A stretch of DNA of 64,000 bases from Hymenolepis diminuta (taxonomy: Eukaryota; Platyhelminthes; Cestoda; Cyclophyllidea; Hymenolepididae): the NCBI GenBank assembly GCA_900708905.1, contig CAADRB010000019.1, positions 213,221 through 277,220 on the forward strand, in the 5' to 3' direction. The position numbers and the translations under genes were made by a program. The notes below the pieces were generated by a model. That model was not told the origin of the DNA. It was given only the letters and a program-made list of their open reading frames with translations, and did not search any database. Positions 22,801 through 35,929 of the stretch are shown in pieces; position 1 is the first letter of the stretch, and each line of letters starts with the position of its first letter.

Positions 22801-25130
22801 TAAACGTGAGTTTCTTTAGGAACCTATGAAAATCTTAAACTTCAAACTTCGGAATGTTAAGGCATGATACAACCAGATAAATCTATACTCTCGGGGTAGT
22901 AAGGATTTCTTTAACTTTATTCTCTGCTTCTACTGATCCCTCTTCATATTCCTTTGGCTGAATACCACATGTCAAGTGCTTGCGTTCTCGAAAATAATTT
23001 TCCCATAATTTAAGGGCTTTATTTTGATCAATTAATTTCAGTGTATTAGTACTGCCACTCAGCAGTCATTAGTAATTATTAAACTGCCAGAAAATGTTAA
23101 GTTATACGTAAGGATGATATATCCACTCCTCTGGTACCCGATCGCCCTAAATTGGAATCGACTTTGATGCTACTCATTTCTTTGAATATAGAAATACTGT
23201 CCATTAAGTAGTCATTCATTTGAAAACTTAAGATTTTCCCATTTTTTCACAAGATATGATCGCAGAAATAAGAATGAGTATTATGGGAACTCCAGATTTT
23301 ACTAGTTTTATCTAGGCTGTTCTCTTTCTTTTGAATGCATTTTTTTATTGTTAATTTTTAAATTGTTCATTGTTTCTCTGGACTCTTCTTTGTAAAATTT
23401 ATAACATATTGAATATTTTTTATCCTTTTTTTATAAAATGGGAATTCACAATGCGTTATTTTGTATAAAGTTAACGATCGACCCGAGAAAAAGCTCATCT
23501 CACCAATTGACACGGTTAGACTTAGAAAGTAGTATAGAAAAATCTTATTCTCTAACGCAATGGCTATATTTTGTTCCTCTTAAATTATATTCTTCATGAG
23601 CTCCTTGTAATTTATTACTAGGGTTGATCTATCATCACTTTCCCTTTGCAGCAGTCATCCTACTTCACAGAAGATAAAATATGTAGTCCGCGCAAAATTT
23701 TAGGACTCGTTTCCACTGTTATATTGCATTGTGTATCTTTTATCTCTTAACAGAAAGACGCTATCTTGAATCGGCATTCCATGTAAAAGTATGGATTATT
23801 TATCATTATGTTCAGTCAGTATTTAAACTACACGTGTCGCAATCGAGCGATAATGTGTATGTAAGGTAAGCATTTTCATTGCTAACTATCACCCTGTTGC
23901 ATTTCTTTACTTCATTTATTTTTATAATTTATAACAACATAGTATACTGAAATCGGAAATAGAATGAATTATGAGATATAGTAATGTTATACGTGAGAAG
24001 GAATATGAAAATTTAATAGTAAATTCTAGTTATAGGAATAGGAGTAGTAGTACTGAATATTGCTCAAACACTGATGAGCTCTGTAAGGTTAAAAATTTTA
24101 TGTTGGATATAAGCGTACAAAGAAGAAATTGGTCACGCAACCACTCTTTTTATTATCTTTTGCAATATTGGATGTCCACTTTTACATAATTATTCTAAAT
24201 CCAAGGCTGCTCATCGACATAAACAGAATATGTTAGTATATTACGGTTTATATATGGGAAGAGTACCAAAATGCAGAGAAGCTAATGTCTCGTAGAGCTT
24301 CGTCTTCAGTGTATTATAATTTAAAAACTACGCATCCTGCAGTCTAATTGATATCTTTGATATGATTCTTAAATAAATTAGCTCAATAATAATACAAGCA
24401 TAACACTACGCATCTTTAAAATAAATCAAAAGACTGACGTGGAAAACTTTAAATCCTACAAGTAGATATAGTAACCAATGCTTATGTCTCATGATTTTTG
24501 CCTTTTATTATACAAAAAGGTAGTGTTTAAGAAAAATGCCAATGCATTATCGTTTAGATTGTCACTTAATTCAAATTACGACTATTTGGGCCAGACAAAA
24601 TACGAGATGAGAGAAGAGAACAGCAATTAGGCACAGACCTCAGGCAGAAATCCGTCCTGAAATTAGTCTAAATTATGAATTAACAGCTTATAATTCAGAA
24701 AGTATTTTAGCTAAAAGAAGACTAAAGAAATAAATACAAAAAATTATCAATATGGATTCATAGGAATTATAGATAATCAATCATACATTTTGGGTTAGAT
24801 CTCAATGTATTTCAGTAAACGAAAACCTTTAAAATCTCCTGTGGGAATTATTTCCAAATGTTTTATTTTGGAGCATATTTGACTGAGAAACTCATCATTC
24901 CTTCTCCTGATCATTAGTATTTTAAATGAAGGATAAATTCCAATGCGTTTCCAAGGATTTTATCTAAGTCATCACTAATTTCTAAGATCCAATTATCTCA
25001 ACCTCACAGTGGTGCTTGAAGTGCTTGACTCTACTGTAACCTCAAGTTTCCTGTAGATAGTCATTGTTTGTCCTCAAGCGGTTTATATTAATTATTGGAA
25101 TAAGCTTATAATTGGCCCTCGGATGAGCGT
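19840..25130. other. Long AT-rich intergenic stretch, nothing recognised
   Basis: ORFs up to about 106 codons (for example 21,307-21,627) show no domain and have the hydrophobic, low-complexity composition expected of chance AT-rich frames. No tRNA, repeat-family copy or transposon motif was seen. Confidence 0.5.
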
Positions 25131-25139
25131 TTGATAAGG

Positions 25140-25345
25140 TTCAATTTTCCATGCAGCGATGGCCGGACTGATTTCACCTGTCCATACTATTCCTCGTCTA
25201 TGAAACTATATTAGGCCTTTTTATACCATACACTCCTTCGCTTCCCTCTCATCTCTCCCTTATCCACTTGAACCCTCATCATGGTTCGTCCAATGCACTT
25301 TGGTCCAATCAGCCCTTGGTGTTCTGCTCTAATACTGTTGTTAGG
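25140..25345 (-). repeat. LINE-like interspersed repeat, copy 2
   Basis: On the minus strand, ACCAAGGGCTGATTGGACCA and the following AAAGTGCATTGGACGAACCATGA region align with 2,285-2,360 (plus) and with the minus strand of 63.86-64.0 kb. G+C is clearly higher than in the flanks. No open frame remains. Confidence 0.5.
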
Positions 25346-25384
25346 CTTTACACAATTTACTACACATTTATTTGTCAATCCCCA

Positions 25385-25465
25385 TCAGTGGACATACACC
25401 ACTGGATATTGACCTTGCGACCTCGGACTTGGGACATGTGCTGTTGACGCTAAACATCGTAAGTG
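25385..25465 (-). repeat. SINE head fragment, copy 4
   Basis: Read on the minus strand, CACATGTCCCAAGTCCGAGG followed by TC...GGTCAATATCC aligns loosely with the A-box-to-B-box part of the 3.3 kb SINE. It lies about 45 bp before LINE-like copy 2, in the same orientation. Confidence 0.35.
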
Positions 25466-25469
25466 CACT

Positions 25470-28335
25470 TTTCTTTTACTTTCAATTTCCGAATATTGAA
25501 GTAAACGAGCTCTTAGATATATCAGAGGTTATAGTCTAACTTAGTCAATAAGCGACTCCTTTTTAGGCGTTTTCTTTAGCGAAGTTAATTAAATCAAGCA
25601 TAAAATAGCGTACTATATTTAAAATGACACCATTTTCTGTTCTGAGCATCTTTGAAGCCACTTCGTTAGGTGTACAAAATAACTGATTTCTTTCTTAATA
25701 TTTCAAAGTATTTTTTTTAATCAATTATAGGAGACAACCGAGAATTACTTTGGTACTCTAGTAGAACTCTACAATATAAAGTGATTTATGAATCTTCATC
25801 ATGCTCGTCTCTGAATGTCAAGAAGTACTGAAAGAATAAAAGGAATTGTGTGGTGAAAACAGAAATACATGTCCTAAATAAGGAGGAAAGACGAACTGGC
25901 GGTGAGAACATAGAATGTGATTCATTTATTTACGCTTGGATGAAAATAAAATTTAGCGATTTAATTAAGAGAAAATGAAAATTATATTTATGTTTAGTGA
26001 TTGAATTACGTGCCTACTAAAATATAATTGCATTGATACACAATAAAAACTTGTTTAGTAATATCTCAAACCCCACATCATAACTCTTTTGGCATAACTT
26101 AACTTTATCATAAAAAGGGCCAAAAGGTTACTCTTGATATTACTTGGTTCTAAATGCTGTTTAAAATAGTATACATTCACATTTTCTGATTAAAAATCTT
26201 GCCAAATCGAAGTCCAGTGCCAATTTTTGGATCTTCCAGTTCAATCCCGCCAATGTGATTTTTTAATATCTTATTTCTATTTTACACTTGTAATTCATTA
26301 CGTCTTTTCACTTTATTTCGAAGAATAAGAGCTTTAATTACATTTCCATATTTGTCAAATAAATTGAGCAGATCAGTTCCAAAACCGGCATAAGCATGTG
26401 CCAAATATGAAACTCTATATTCTTTTTTCTTATCTTTTAATTTAAATACCGACAAACTAGAGTAAGATTAGTAGCTTATTACTCAAAAACTTTAAAAACT
26501 TTGTAATTAACAATATTGAACTTTAAATTCTTCTTGTTCAATGTGACGTACTTATTTTCTTATTCATGTCCAATTCAAGAACAAATATTTTACTCTATAA
26601 TAGTGTTATACTTCCTCTTTCAACAAATGATTCACCTACGCTGTACACTGAAATTGCCAAAAATAGATATCCTTTCTGATTTATATTCTCTCATATTTAT
26701 TCCATTTTTGAGAAACAAAGCAAAGAATAGCAGTGTTAATATCCCTCCTGCCATTATCATCTTCATTCTCTGTACGAACCAGTTTCAATAATTTTAGTGC
26801 CGACACACTATCATACACTTTTAGTTTATTTATCCAACCCAACGTCTGCATTTCTTTTTATTACTACTTCCAATCTCCTATAATAAAATTCTTCCTCCAA
26901 TCAAAATTTTAAAGTATTATCTTAAAATTGTTGTCTGTTGGCTTTAAGGTTGTAAACTTGTAGCCTCAATACAAATTTATAGCAATACAATGAGGAAGCC
27001 AACAAAAGTTTTAACTTGATCCGCAAATTCCGTTGGCCCATTGACATACGAGTTGCCTGAAAGGCACCTTTCTATTTCAAATATCGAATAATTTAATTAT
27101 TAAATATCTTTTTTATAAAAATGGAACAAGAGGAAAGCACACAAGATTTTATTTGAAATTGGAGTTCTCGTTACTTCACAATAGAACTTGTAGTCTTGAA
27201 TTTTGCAGGACATTTCTTGCCAGGTTTTGTATCAAACTGAGCCCATACTTCTCTTATTATCCCTTACAGACTTTGCTTTCAAAAAAATGGTTTCCAAATT
27301 AGGCACATTCTTGAGCTTTTAAAATTTTCGAAGTTTGATTAGTAAATTAAATAAATTATAACAAAATCTTTACGCTGTTTACTTACATGAAGGGAAAGTA
27401 AGGTATTTTTAACGCGTTCGTTTCTATATTTAGTTAATTTCGAATTTATTTGATCAAATCAGTTCCTTGAATTCCTATTTAGAAAAGAGACCTGCTTAAA
27501 TTTTAAATTAAATAAAACTTGGCGACTGTGGTTTGTTTTATTGTTTGAATATGAAATATACATCTATTATTTCTTACTTTAATATGGAATTCATTGATTT
27601 TTCCTAATCTCTTACGCAAAATTCAACCCTCCTCCATGTTGTCATTTTATTGGCTGATATAAGTGAGATGGTTGTTTTGTTATTTGTTGTACATGCTAAA
27701 TAATCACAGCCCTCATTATACATCTTAATAAATTCGCCCTATTAAAGTAGGGTAGTTGATGTTATTGGAGTAGTACTCTATCCAATTATTGGAACTATTT
27801 GTTGGATTCCGACCGAAATAGGTTAAGATATGTTTTTTAATGAAGCAGTGATCTTCCTAATGACTGGCAGGACTCAGGAGTTTTCAAATCAATAGACTAA
27901 GTTTTATTATGGATAACACAAGTTTAAGTACACTACAATAATAAATGCGAGAGAGCTAAAGAAAGGTAGGAAATAGATAAGATAGAGAGAAAGGAGATAA
28001 AGCGGCCGCAGAGTGAGTAGGATAACTCAGAAGAGTCATAGTCGATAATCATGAGTTAAAAATTCCTCAAATGGTAATCGATAATTAAAGCCCATCAGTC
28101 AGTATGTGCTCCACTGGTACTCTTAAAATTCATGCAAAAATATATCCTTCGGAAATGCTATGGTAGCAACCATTTGCTGAGTTGTTTTATACTATTAATT
28201 TATAATATGTTTTATAAAAGAAATCTATCAAGAGAAATCGTTACCAAAGAGGCTCTTTGTTTATTCTGTCTTAACTTAATAATATTATATTATTTTACAG
28301 TCTTAACTTCATAATCTTAAATCAGCAAGTGGTCT
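25470..28335. other. AT-rich intergenic stretch, nothing recognised
   Basis: No ORF with domain character, repeat-family copy or transposon motif was seen on either strand. Confidence 0.5.
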
Positions 28336-28354
28336 TTTAAATAGCAGAATTTAT

Positions 28355-28560
28355 GGATTGATGCTGTCTTAGTCTGCTGTCCCCACAACGTAGAGATTCG
28401 AATTCGACCGTTAATAAGAGGACATGACCTGAAATCTCTTCCAACGCCATTACGGCCGTAATTACCCCAAGAAACTTGGAAAAGTTTGATAAAGAAGGAA
28501 CGTGAATCTAAGAATGGAGATCAAAGCGATGAGATCAGACTATTATTTATTCGGACAGTT
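28355..28560 (+). repeat. Candidate second tRNA-like SINE (type B)
   Basis: From 28,362, CTGTCTTAGTCTGCTGTCCC, then CACAACGTAGAG and ATTCGAATTCGACCG, follow a tRNA order: an A-box-like TTAGTCTGCTG, an anticodon-arm-like segment, then a B-box-like TTCGAATTCGACC. The sequence differs from the main SINE family. The following block to about 28,770 is also G+C-enriched and may be its body. No second copy was clearly found in this window, so this is tentative. Confidence 0.35.
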
Positions 28561-28569
28561 TGTCTGTTT

Positions 28570-31530
28570 ATATGGGCAACACTGAGGAATGTTCGTTGTG
28601 ATGTCCAGACACCCGGAATCTGGCCACTAAATTCTTGACATGACCAAGTTATCCGGCCTTTATAAGCGTTCTTACATAGTTTTAACATACTCTATATGTA
28701 GGATGCGATTGAGTCAAGACGTGTTATCTCTGGGGTCTTCCGGGTCTTTTGTTCGTATTTTCCAATAGTTTACATTCATGATTACGAGCGGATGGATGCA
28801 AGAAACCTATGTGGTTAAAATGGTGGACATCATAGATAGAGATGATAGCTCTTATCGGGGTTCCTTTATTTAAAGTAGAACCTCATGTCCTGATCGATAC
28901 GACACATGCCCATTAGCCACATGGGATTCGATAGTATGAAAATACCATCATTTAGTGTGAAGTATGAATTTCATTTGTTTTGCTACTTCGCTCATAGACT
29001 CGTTTGATGACAATCTCACCTTGTTTTCAGGTATTCAAATTTAAAAAATTATGAAGAAATTTGGTGTGAGATTTGTTTATAAATTACTAGTTTTAAAGCT
29101 ACGTGATACGACAGATCACGTATGTTCCTTCTGACTATTTTATCATTTTTATTCAAGAGTTCATACAGCGTTATCCGATCCTATACGACGTAAATAAGGT
29201 TGATGTATGAATTAATAAGAAAAATACTTTGATTTCTCTTCTTTCCTTGCATTGATATTCTCTATATTGGATCCGTTTATGTAGACATTTTTTTCATAAG
29301 GAAGTCCAAATAGTACCTATTTTGTTTATTCTCACTTAATGGTCTTCAGAATTTTCAGTTTTTCCCTATTCTACCTGGATGACAAAGTTAAATTTTGGTT
29401 GTAGTTGATTATTTGTGACCTCTTTACCCTCTTGTTTATTTCCCTTAGATATAATTTTTATTTGTTCGTTGATTTCTAGGAGCCATCTCTTTATTAGGTT
29501 ATTAATGGAGTAATTATTCTGGTTATCTTATGAATTGTAAAGGTTCAAGGGAAAAGCAAATATAATTCACAGTTTAGATCTTAAAAAAGCGTCTATATAG
29601 TAGTATTACTAATACCATCTGTTCAGGGAGCAATGAAAAGAAAAGGATAAGGAGGAAAGAATAAACAAATAGCGCTACGTTCATTGAATTCAGGCTTTAT
29701 CAGATTGGTGGATTTTACTTAAGAAATTGTGTTCACTGCGGCAGTGTTTGAACTCATAAATGCGGTGCCTAGATTCCTATTTCTAACATATCCTTTCAAA
29801 AAATTTTGTGATATCCGCCATTTTATATCACTCTTTTCAAATCAACTGGGTGATGTTAGTGAAATCATTCCTATGTCAGTCAAAATTTATCAAATCAACC
29901 CAATTTCGCCTTAGTAATGAAGAAATTTACATTCTCTCCACTCTTGTTTTAACAGAAATACCTATTTAGGTGAATCACTATAATTACTGATTTCGAACCT
30001 GTAACGTTTAATTCATCAGGAACAAGAATTTTATATGAAGTATTTTGATAAAATTTTGGACAAAGCAAACTATAAAACTCAGCTTCTAATTAAAAGTTGT
30101 TTAATTCCTAAATTGCATCGGCAGAGTAAGCCCTTATTTCCCTAGTCAAATTGTATTTCTTCTCTAAACAATCGCCTTTTTGGTCTTTCATCCTTCTCAG
30201 CAATCATTATACGATGATTAAAATGTAACATGATGATAGCAGGGACATCCATTGATTATTTTTGTAGCATTGTACCTATCACATAGTCATATACTCCTTT
30301 CCTATAAAAATAAGTGTTACCTGAAATAATCACTCTTCTCAAAGATATGGGTTTGCATTAGTTATTATCCATGGCCACGTGAAAAACTTTTACAAGTTCT
30401 ATTAATTCAAATAACGTGAGAACATAGGAACTAACAAAGTAGTCAGGTAAGGAATGAAACAACTCTAGGAAGTTGCGAATTCAGGACATCAGGAGAATTA
30501 CTTTTTTAATTCTCAATATATTGAAATATTCACCTTCTTTTTGGGGGTAAAATTCAATTTGTAATATACAAATTTTCCAAGGTTCAAATTTTACGATATG
30601 ACCATCGAGTTTCTAAGCGGTTAATGTCCGTGATGACCAGATAATTTGACAGAATGATTAGTAGTGCCAATTTAATTTATTTTCCTACGGCCGTGAACAA
30701 GTATATTAGCTCATATGATTCTAAGCATAGCAAAGCCCACGGGAATTCATTCAGATTATGTATCAGCAGACTGATTAAACAGGTTTGAAAGGTTTCTCTT
30801 TCAACATCTATGCTAAAGTCTGAGAAATCGTGTAACAATACGCATTACAGGGCAAAAATATTCGTTTTTTTACTATTCCCCCTTTTGCATAAAAGTCCTC
30901 AAAACACTAGATCTAATTTGTGTATAATATCGGCAGGTATTCTTAAGAGTGAAAGATGCACAAATTTCACTGGAAGATTTTGTAAATTATGCTTGTGCTT
31001 CAAAAAATTCGTTTGTATTTTTTAGGAAGTTTTATATACTTCACAAATAATAAAGACAGAATGAAAAAAGCGCTGGGATACTATTATACAAATTGAGATA
31101 TGAAGTCTCAATGTAATAAAATCGAGTTGTACTAAGCCAGTTCAATTTAAACTTTGACGACTAGGAAAAGTATATTTAAGGAATAAATAGTTACAGAGAT
31201 GTATTGAAAATAAATGGATTACAAAAATTACTGACTAATAAATGTATAAATTAATCAAACATAAGCATTGGTTTCGATTTCAACAAGTGACAACATACTT
31301 CTAAAATATTATATTTATCTTTGCGTATTTTTTCTGCTATAGCTTTTCTCAAATTATAACTAAAAGACTACTAAGCCTAATTTTAGGCATTTCTGATTAC
31401 GTTTACTATTCTGTTCTGAATTCATTGTACTATGACACATGGAAAATCAAAATTTTAAGATTTTCATCGCGAGGAAGCAAATAACAGTAAAGTCCAATAA
31501 ATGGTTAATGAGAAGGAAATGAAAAGATTC
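28570..31530. other. AT-rich intergenic stretch; G+C-richer patch at the start
   Basis: 28,570-28,960 has more G+C than its surroundings and may continue the preceding repeat. After 29.0 kb nothing is recognised. Confidence 0.45.
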
Positions 31531-31539
31531 TGGGAATGA

Positions 31540-31700
31540 AATCGGTGTATCAAAAGGGACTTACTTCATTTGATTTTTGAAATCGGTTATTTAACCATTC
31601 TACGTTCCAGAATTAAAATTTCATGATTCGCCATCTGATTTACTAAATCGTATTCTTGCCCACTATGCCCAATGTTTACTGACCGGTTCATTAATTAAGA
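31540..31700 (+). repeat. Anonymous dispersed repeat A, copy 1
   Basis: GTATCAAAAGGGACTTACTT, then CATTTGATTTTTG and AATTTCATGATTCG, align with 58,879-59,010 (plus) and with the minus strand of 46.40-46.56 kb. Mismatches and small indels are frequent. No coding frame is shared by the copies. Confidence 0.6.
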
Positions 31701-32339
31701 TAACCAGCCATACCACTTCAATTCAATTTTTTAAAGGTTACACGCAGGTAGGTAACTTTATCAAAACGTTTTCCACATGATTACTCACTGGAGTTCAATC
31801 ATGGTTAACTCTAATTACCAGTTTTTTTTTCAATTTTTGACGGTTTTAGATCCACATTGCTAAATGATTTGTCAATTGTAACCAGGACTTTGAACTTCAA
31901 TCCATAAGAATTTGTTTCCTAATTCTTTGTTTTCCTGTCAGTTCACCTTAATTTAGTCGACAATGAATGAATGAATAAGTAAATATCCTGATGCAGTTCA
32001 TGCCTAGACATATGTCTAGACTAGCATAATCCATCTTTTATCCAACAACTGTTGAGTGAATAACCCCTTAGTCCTTCTAATCTCACTGGTTTCCGCTTCT
32101 GCATCCGCTTATCAGCTTCCATACTATTCAGTAAAGTCGTTAACCGTGGACCGCCTTCATCCCTTTTAGTTATATTAATTGAACGAGGGTTAGCGAAACT
32201 ACAAATTTTTCCAAAAACCTAGAAGCTGGTATCTCAGAAGTGTATTACGGTCGATTATTTAGCTTTCTTCTTCAAGTTGAGTTTTAAATCGACCATATAC
32301 GTTGAATGAAACCTACTCGGGCGATAGAATAAAGCTTTA

Positions 32340-32450
32340 TGCGGAAACTGAGTCATACTCTGTTGTAAATAGCAACTCTAAAAGAATAAATGGAGGATTG
32401 TAGAAAACAAATAGAGATTTATGAAGCCAACAATGAACTAGAAGAAGAAA
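32340..32450 (+). repeat. Anonymous dispersed repeat B, copy 1
   Basis: AATGGAGGATTGTAGAAAAC and then GAGATTTATGAAG recur with few changes at 46,683-46,740 (AATGGAGGATTGTGGCAAAG...GAGATTTATGAAG). Confidence 0.55.
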
Positions 32451-32904
32451 TGTGAGTCAGGTAGCAGAACTTGATTTATATATGACTTTCAATAACAAAA
32501 AACAGAGAATCGTTAATTAAGGATGAATTTGGAAAATAAAATGTTCAGAAGCAATTTATTTTCCTATTTTGATTTTAAAAAGCAATGGAGATCACTTTTC
32601 TGGCACTATAAATCTTGTAGCTTTTCTTGAGGAAATTTTCAGTGTTAACTATAGATTCGTATTTTCCTTTTGCAAGACTTTTTTGTCAATTCTGTTCAGT
32701 GAAATGTCAAGTCAGTATAGAAATCATTTCGTGAGAATTAATATAACAAAATTGAGAAAGTTATGTAATTAATTTTATGTTATTATTACTGATTAAAGAA
32801 AAAATGCATTTGAACATTTGGAACTGTTACTGTTAAATAGGTTTATAAAAGGAGTGTTGAAGAGAAGTAGATAATGCGTCACTGCGTCATTTTATAAAAG
32901 TTAC

Positions 32905-32965
32905 AAAGTTTAAATTTTATGATTTGACTTTGAGGTTCCTGGGCAATAGGCAAAACTCATTGAAG
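32905..32965 (+). repeat. Anonymous dispersed repeat E, copy 2
   Basis: TTTATGATTTGACTTTGAGG followed by TTCCTGGGCAATAGG resembles 10.94, 37.9 and 41.87 kb. Confidence 0.4.
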
Positions 32966-33104
32966 AGTTAATATAATTTTGTCATTGATCCTATAACCCC
33001 GATTCGTAGGCAATATCTTACAGCCAGAAGTAGGTAGCAAATAAGTGATTTTTATTAAAATTACTTTATATCATAAATTACTTTATAACGTTGAAGTGAA
33101 ATTT

Positions 33105-33240
33105 TCATCAGGTACCTGTAAATTGAAATAAATCAAAATCTGAAATCAGTAATTCGAAAATTAGTGTATGGCAGGGCCGTAGCTAATAAAATTCTCTCTG
33201 AAATCAGTTTCGACCTTAGTACAAGGTAACAAACTGATGT
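33105..33240 (+). repeat. Anonymous dispersed repeat C, copy 1
   Basis: CTGAAATCAGTAATTCGAAA, AGTGTATGGC, AATAAAATTCTCTCTGAAAT and CAGTTTCGAC align in order with 61,965-62,075 and, less completely, with 48,440-48,530. The unit is non-coding. Confidence 0.55.
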
Positions 33241-33344
33241 TTGCACATTAAAACACTTTTATGCAGTTTTATGAGGTTTTTATGTTAAAAACCGAATTTG
33301 TTCCTGCTCGCAATTTTTACTTATAAAACAAACTGGGGCACATA

Positions 33345-33385
33345 TAAAGGGTGGTTGAAAAGTTGCTCCCCACCAAGATCTCTAA
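33345..33385 (+). repeat. Mariner-like terminal sequence (isolated end)
   Basis: TATAAAGGGTGGTTGAAAAG continuing TTGCTCCCC is close to the inverse of 42,808-42,835 (GGATATACAGGGTGGCTGAAAAG...CTCCCC). A similar piece, GCTCGAAAAGTAACCCCC, is at 54.46 kb. CAGGGTG-type ends next to TATA are typical of Tc1/mariner elements and derived MITEs. No transposase is nearby, and the second end of this copy is uncertain. Confidence 0.45.
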
Positions 33386-34507
33386 AATGGGACTAATTTT
33401 TGGCCTACCCAATGATTCGGAAATCAGTTTTTCTTGTGCGAAGATGTTAACGGACACAAAGACTCTCGAGAACTGTCATGCAAAACTCAAGGGCGCGGGT
33501 TCCGTAATGGAGATTTGATGGGTTTAAGAAACTACAGACGAGTGGTAAGAAATGTTCAGTTTTCATGCAAATGAATGTTACACTTGTTTTTTCAGTAATT
33601 TGGATATTTTGTTTTACAAACTGAAATTTACTTTTTACTTACCCTGTTTCTATATTCAAAAGCTTTTGACGACCCTTAATCCATATCACTGGATTTACTG
33701 AATACCAAAAAATATGAAAATTCTCTTTCAGAGCCCAGAACAGAGTAAAATTGCTGAAAGTTTAAAGGAAATTACTACTGCAATAATAGATACAACATTA
33801 TTCAGTCATATTGGACTAAAGTAAGATATTTTGCAGACTAATCGTCAAAGATATTTTATATTATATTGCTCAGGTGTTTACCAGTATTAATCATTGCAGC
33901 TAGTGAGTAAAATCACTGAATGTGCTTTTGATAACTTTTGATCTAGTAAGACCCGTGTTCCTTTGAATTTCCATACGGGAATAGTTTCTCCTTCCAATTG
34001 GCCAACACTCACTTAAGTATGGAATAGTCTTTCACTTTATTACCTAAAAACAAATCAGGGCAATAGAAAATTTGCATCAACTTTCCTACTGATTTGATAT
34101 TGGCTAACGAGGGAATGCGAGATTACTATCTCTCAGTAGGAATTCATAAGAACAGAATTTGGACAACTCTTTCATTCATTTTTTGCAGATTTTCTAACGT
34201 TATCTTTGGATTTAAACATGTGCATCTTCAAAGTATAAGAAACCAACGTTGAATGTATTACAAATTGTAAAGACAAAAATGTGGAACATGCTTCTAAAAT
34301 ATGTAAAGCTGCAAATTAAATAAAGTGTTTTTGGTGCATGTTCCTAAATTGAAATTTTGTTGGTTGACTAATTAGTGCAAACAGTAATCATTAGGAGGGT
34401 TTAATGGAATGAAATTAAGAATTTAAATCTATGCTGATAAATGCTGCAATAAACTTAAGCGATTCCGAACTTGCATGTTGGATACATGTATTGGTCGCGT
34501 TGTGATA

Positions 34508-35925
34508 ATGTTTGTTATAGTTGAGACTGTAGCTAGGTTCACTCTGTTCATTATTAAGGATAGAGCCGAATTTGAATCAATTCAAAACGCGGCAAAGGAG
34601 TTAGAGAACCAGGATTTCCTCAATTTAACGTAAGTTATTTTATTACTTGCCTGGGGAGATTACGAATTTAAATTGTCGATGACAAATGGTCTTATCATAT
34701 AATTCTAATATCCATTTATCTTACAGACTTCAATTGCAAGAGTTTCCTAAATTGAAAAGTGTTAAAAAGCTCTGTAGGGCAAATTATAGTCTCTAGGGCT
34801 TCTGTTTTATAATGATGCCTTTAGAAATCTACTAACTATCATTCAGTTTATTTGCAGCTTCTGCGAAATTTGTCGATGATAAAATATCAAAGATACTATA
34901 AGAGCATCTCAAAAAGACTTCTAGCAAAAATAGGGGAAAATCCTAGCTGTTGCTGATAAATGCCTCAAAAGCGTTCATATTTAAAATTTTTCTAAATTTA
35001 ACCATAAATTAAAATCTCTATAATGACAAATAAAAAAATTATCAATTTGATTAGAGCAATTAGAATCAACGTAAATAAAATGCTATCAATCAACTAGGTT
35101 GACTCGTAGTTTTGCTAGATATAGACTGAACTACAGTCCTATGAACTTTGATACCATTATCTTTCAGGTTATTAGTTTACTAGATAAATTAGGCAAGAAA
35201 CTTAATAACTATATGATGCGTTACAAAGGAATGTACAACTGGCATCTCTCTGAATTGGGAAACATTCTGAACAACAGCATGACGTATGTGAAGTTTGTCA
35301 AGATTGTCGGCATTAAAAATAATGCTAAGAAATTGGATATTATTGACATCGTTGTGAAAAATGGTCGTCCTGATCAGGGATATCATTAGATTCCCTTGAG
35401 AACTAGTCTATCCATCAAAGATGTTCAAATTGTTCAAATTTTCTGTGATCAGATTCTCAATCAACGTGATTTGCCCTATTATCATATTAGAAGAACAATG
35501 GTTGCATTTGCTCCGAATCTGACATCTCTTATTGGCGGATCGTTGAGGGAAGGGTGATTGCAAAAGCAGTAAGACTGATCAGTCAAGCAAAAGATGCTGC
35601 ATTTGTTGTGCCGAAAAACTTTGCCCCATGCTCTTAAAACCCATCAACATATTCCGAAACGTGGTCTGAGTTACCAGGTCTCTTTGTTTACTCGAGCATT
35701 TGTGAACCTGAAGGGGAAGATGTCAGGAACGTTGATTGCTATGGCCGCCCTAGCTACCCGTTTATATGAGACTGATGATAAGGAAATGGGTGAACTCGCA
35801 AGAACCTACTTAAGGAATAGACTTAACGAACTTTTTGTAGAATGAAGACAAAAACGGCTCCAGTTGAGAGCGTTTCTTCCCACCTATGGTGGTGCAAGCG
35901 GCAGTGGCTCTCAAACTTTCAATAA
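34508..35925 (+). pseudogene. NOP58: NOP58 (box C/D snoRNP core protein) pseudogene retaining introns
   Basis: NOP58 binds box C/D snoRNAs with fibrillarin, NOP56 and 15.5K in the nucleolus for rRNA 2'-O-methylation. Exon 1 (34,508-34,629) starts ATG and reads MFVIVETVARFTLFIIKD, like the family N-terminus (F-E-T-x-x-G-x-x-x-F-x-x-x-x-D). A canonical intron, GTAAGT...TTACAG (34,630-34,726, 97 bp), splits a codon, and LQLQEFPKLK follows in phase. A second probable intron ends CAG at 34,857. ILAVADKCL (about 34,940) matches the LAVADSKLG block. 35,099-35,386 gives ARYRLNYSP, IIFQVISLLDKL and KKLNNYMMRYK (NOSIC region). MVAFAPNLTSLIGG (about 35,500) and HALKTH...LKGKMS (35,630-35,730) are the Nop domain. 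It has several stops and frameshifts, a short deletion before 35,099, and no KKE tail. NOP56 fits less well than NOP58. Confidence 0.85.
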
Positions 35926-35929
35926 GAAA

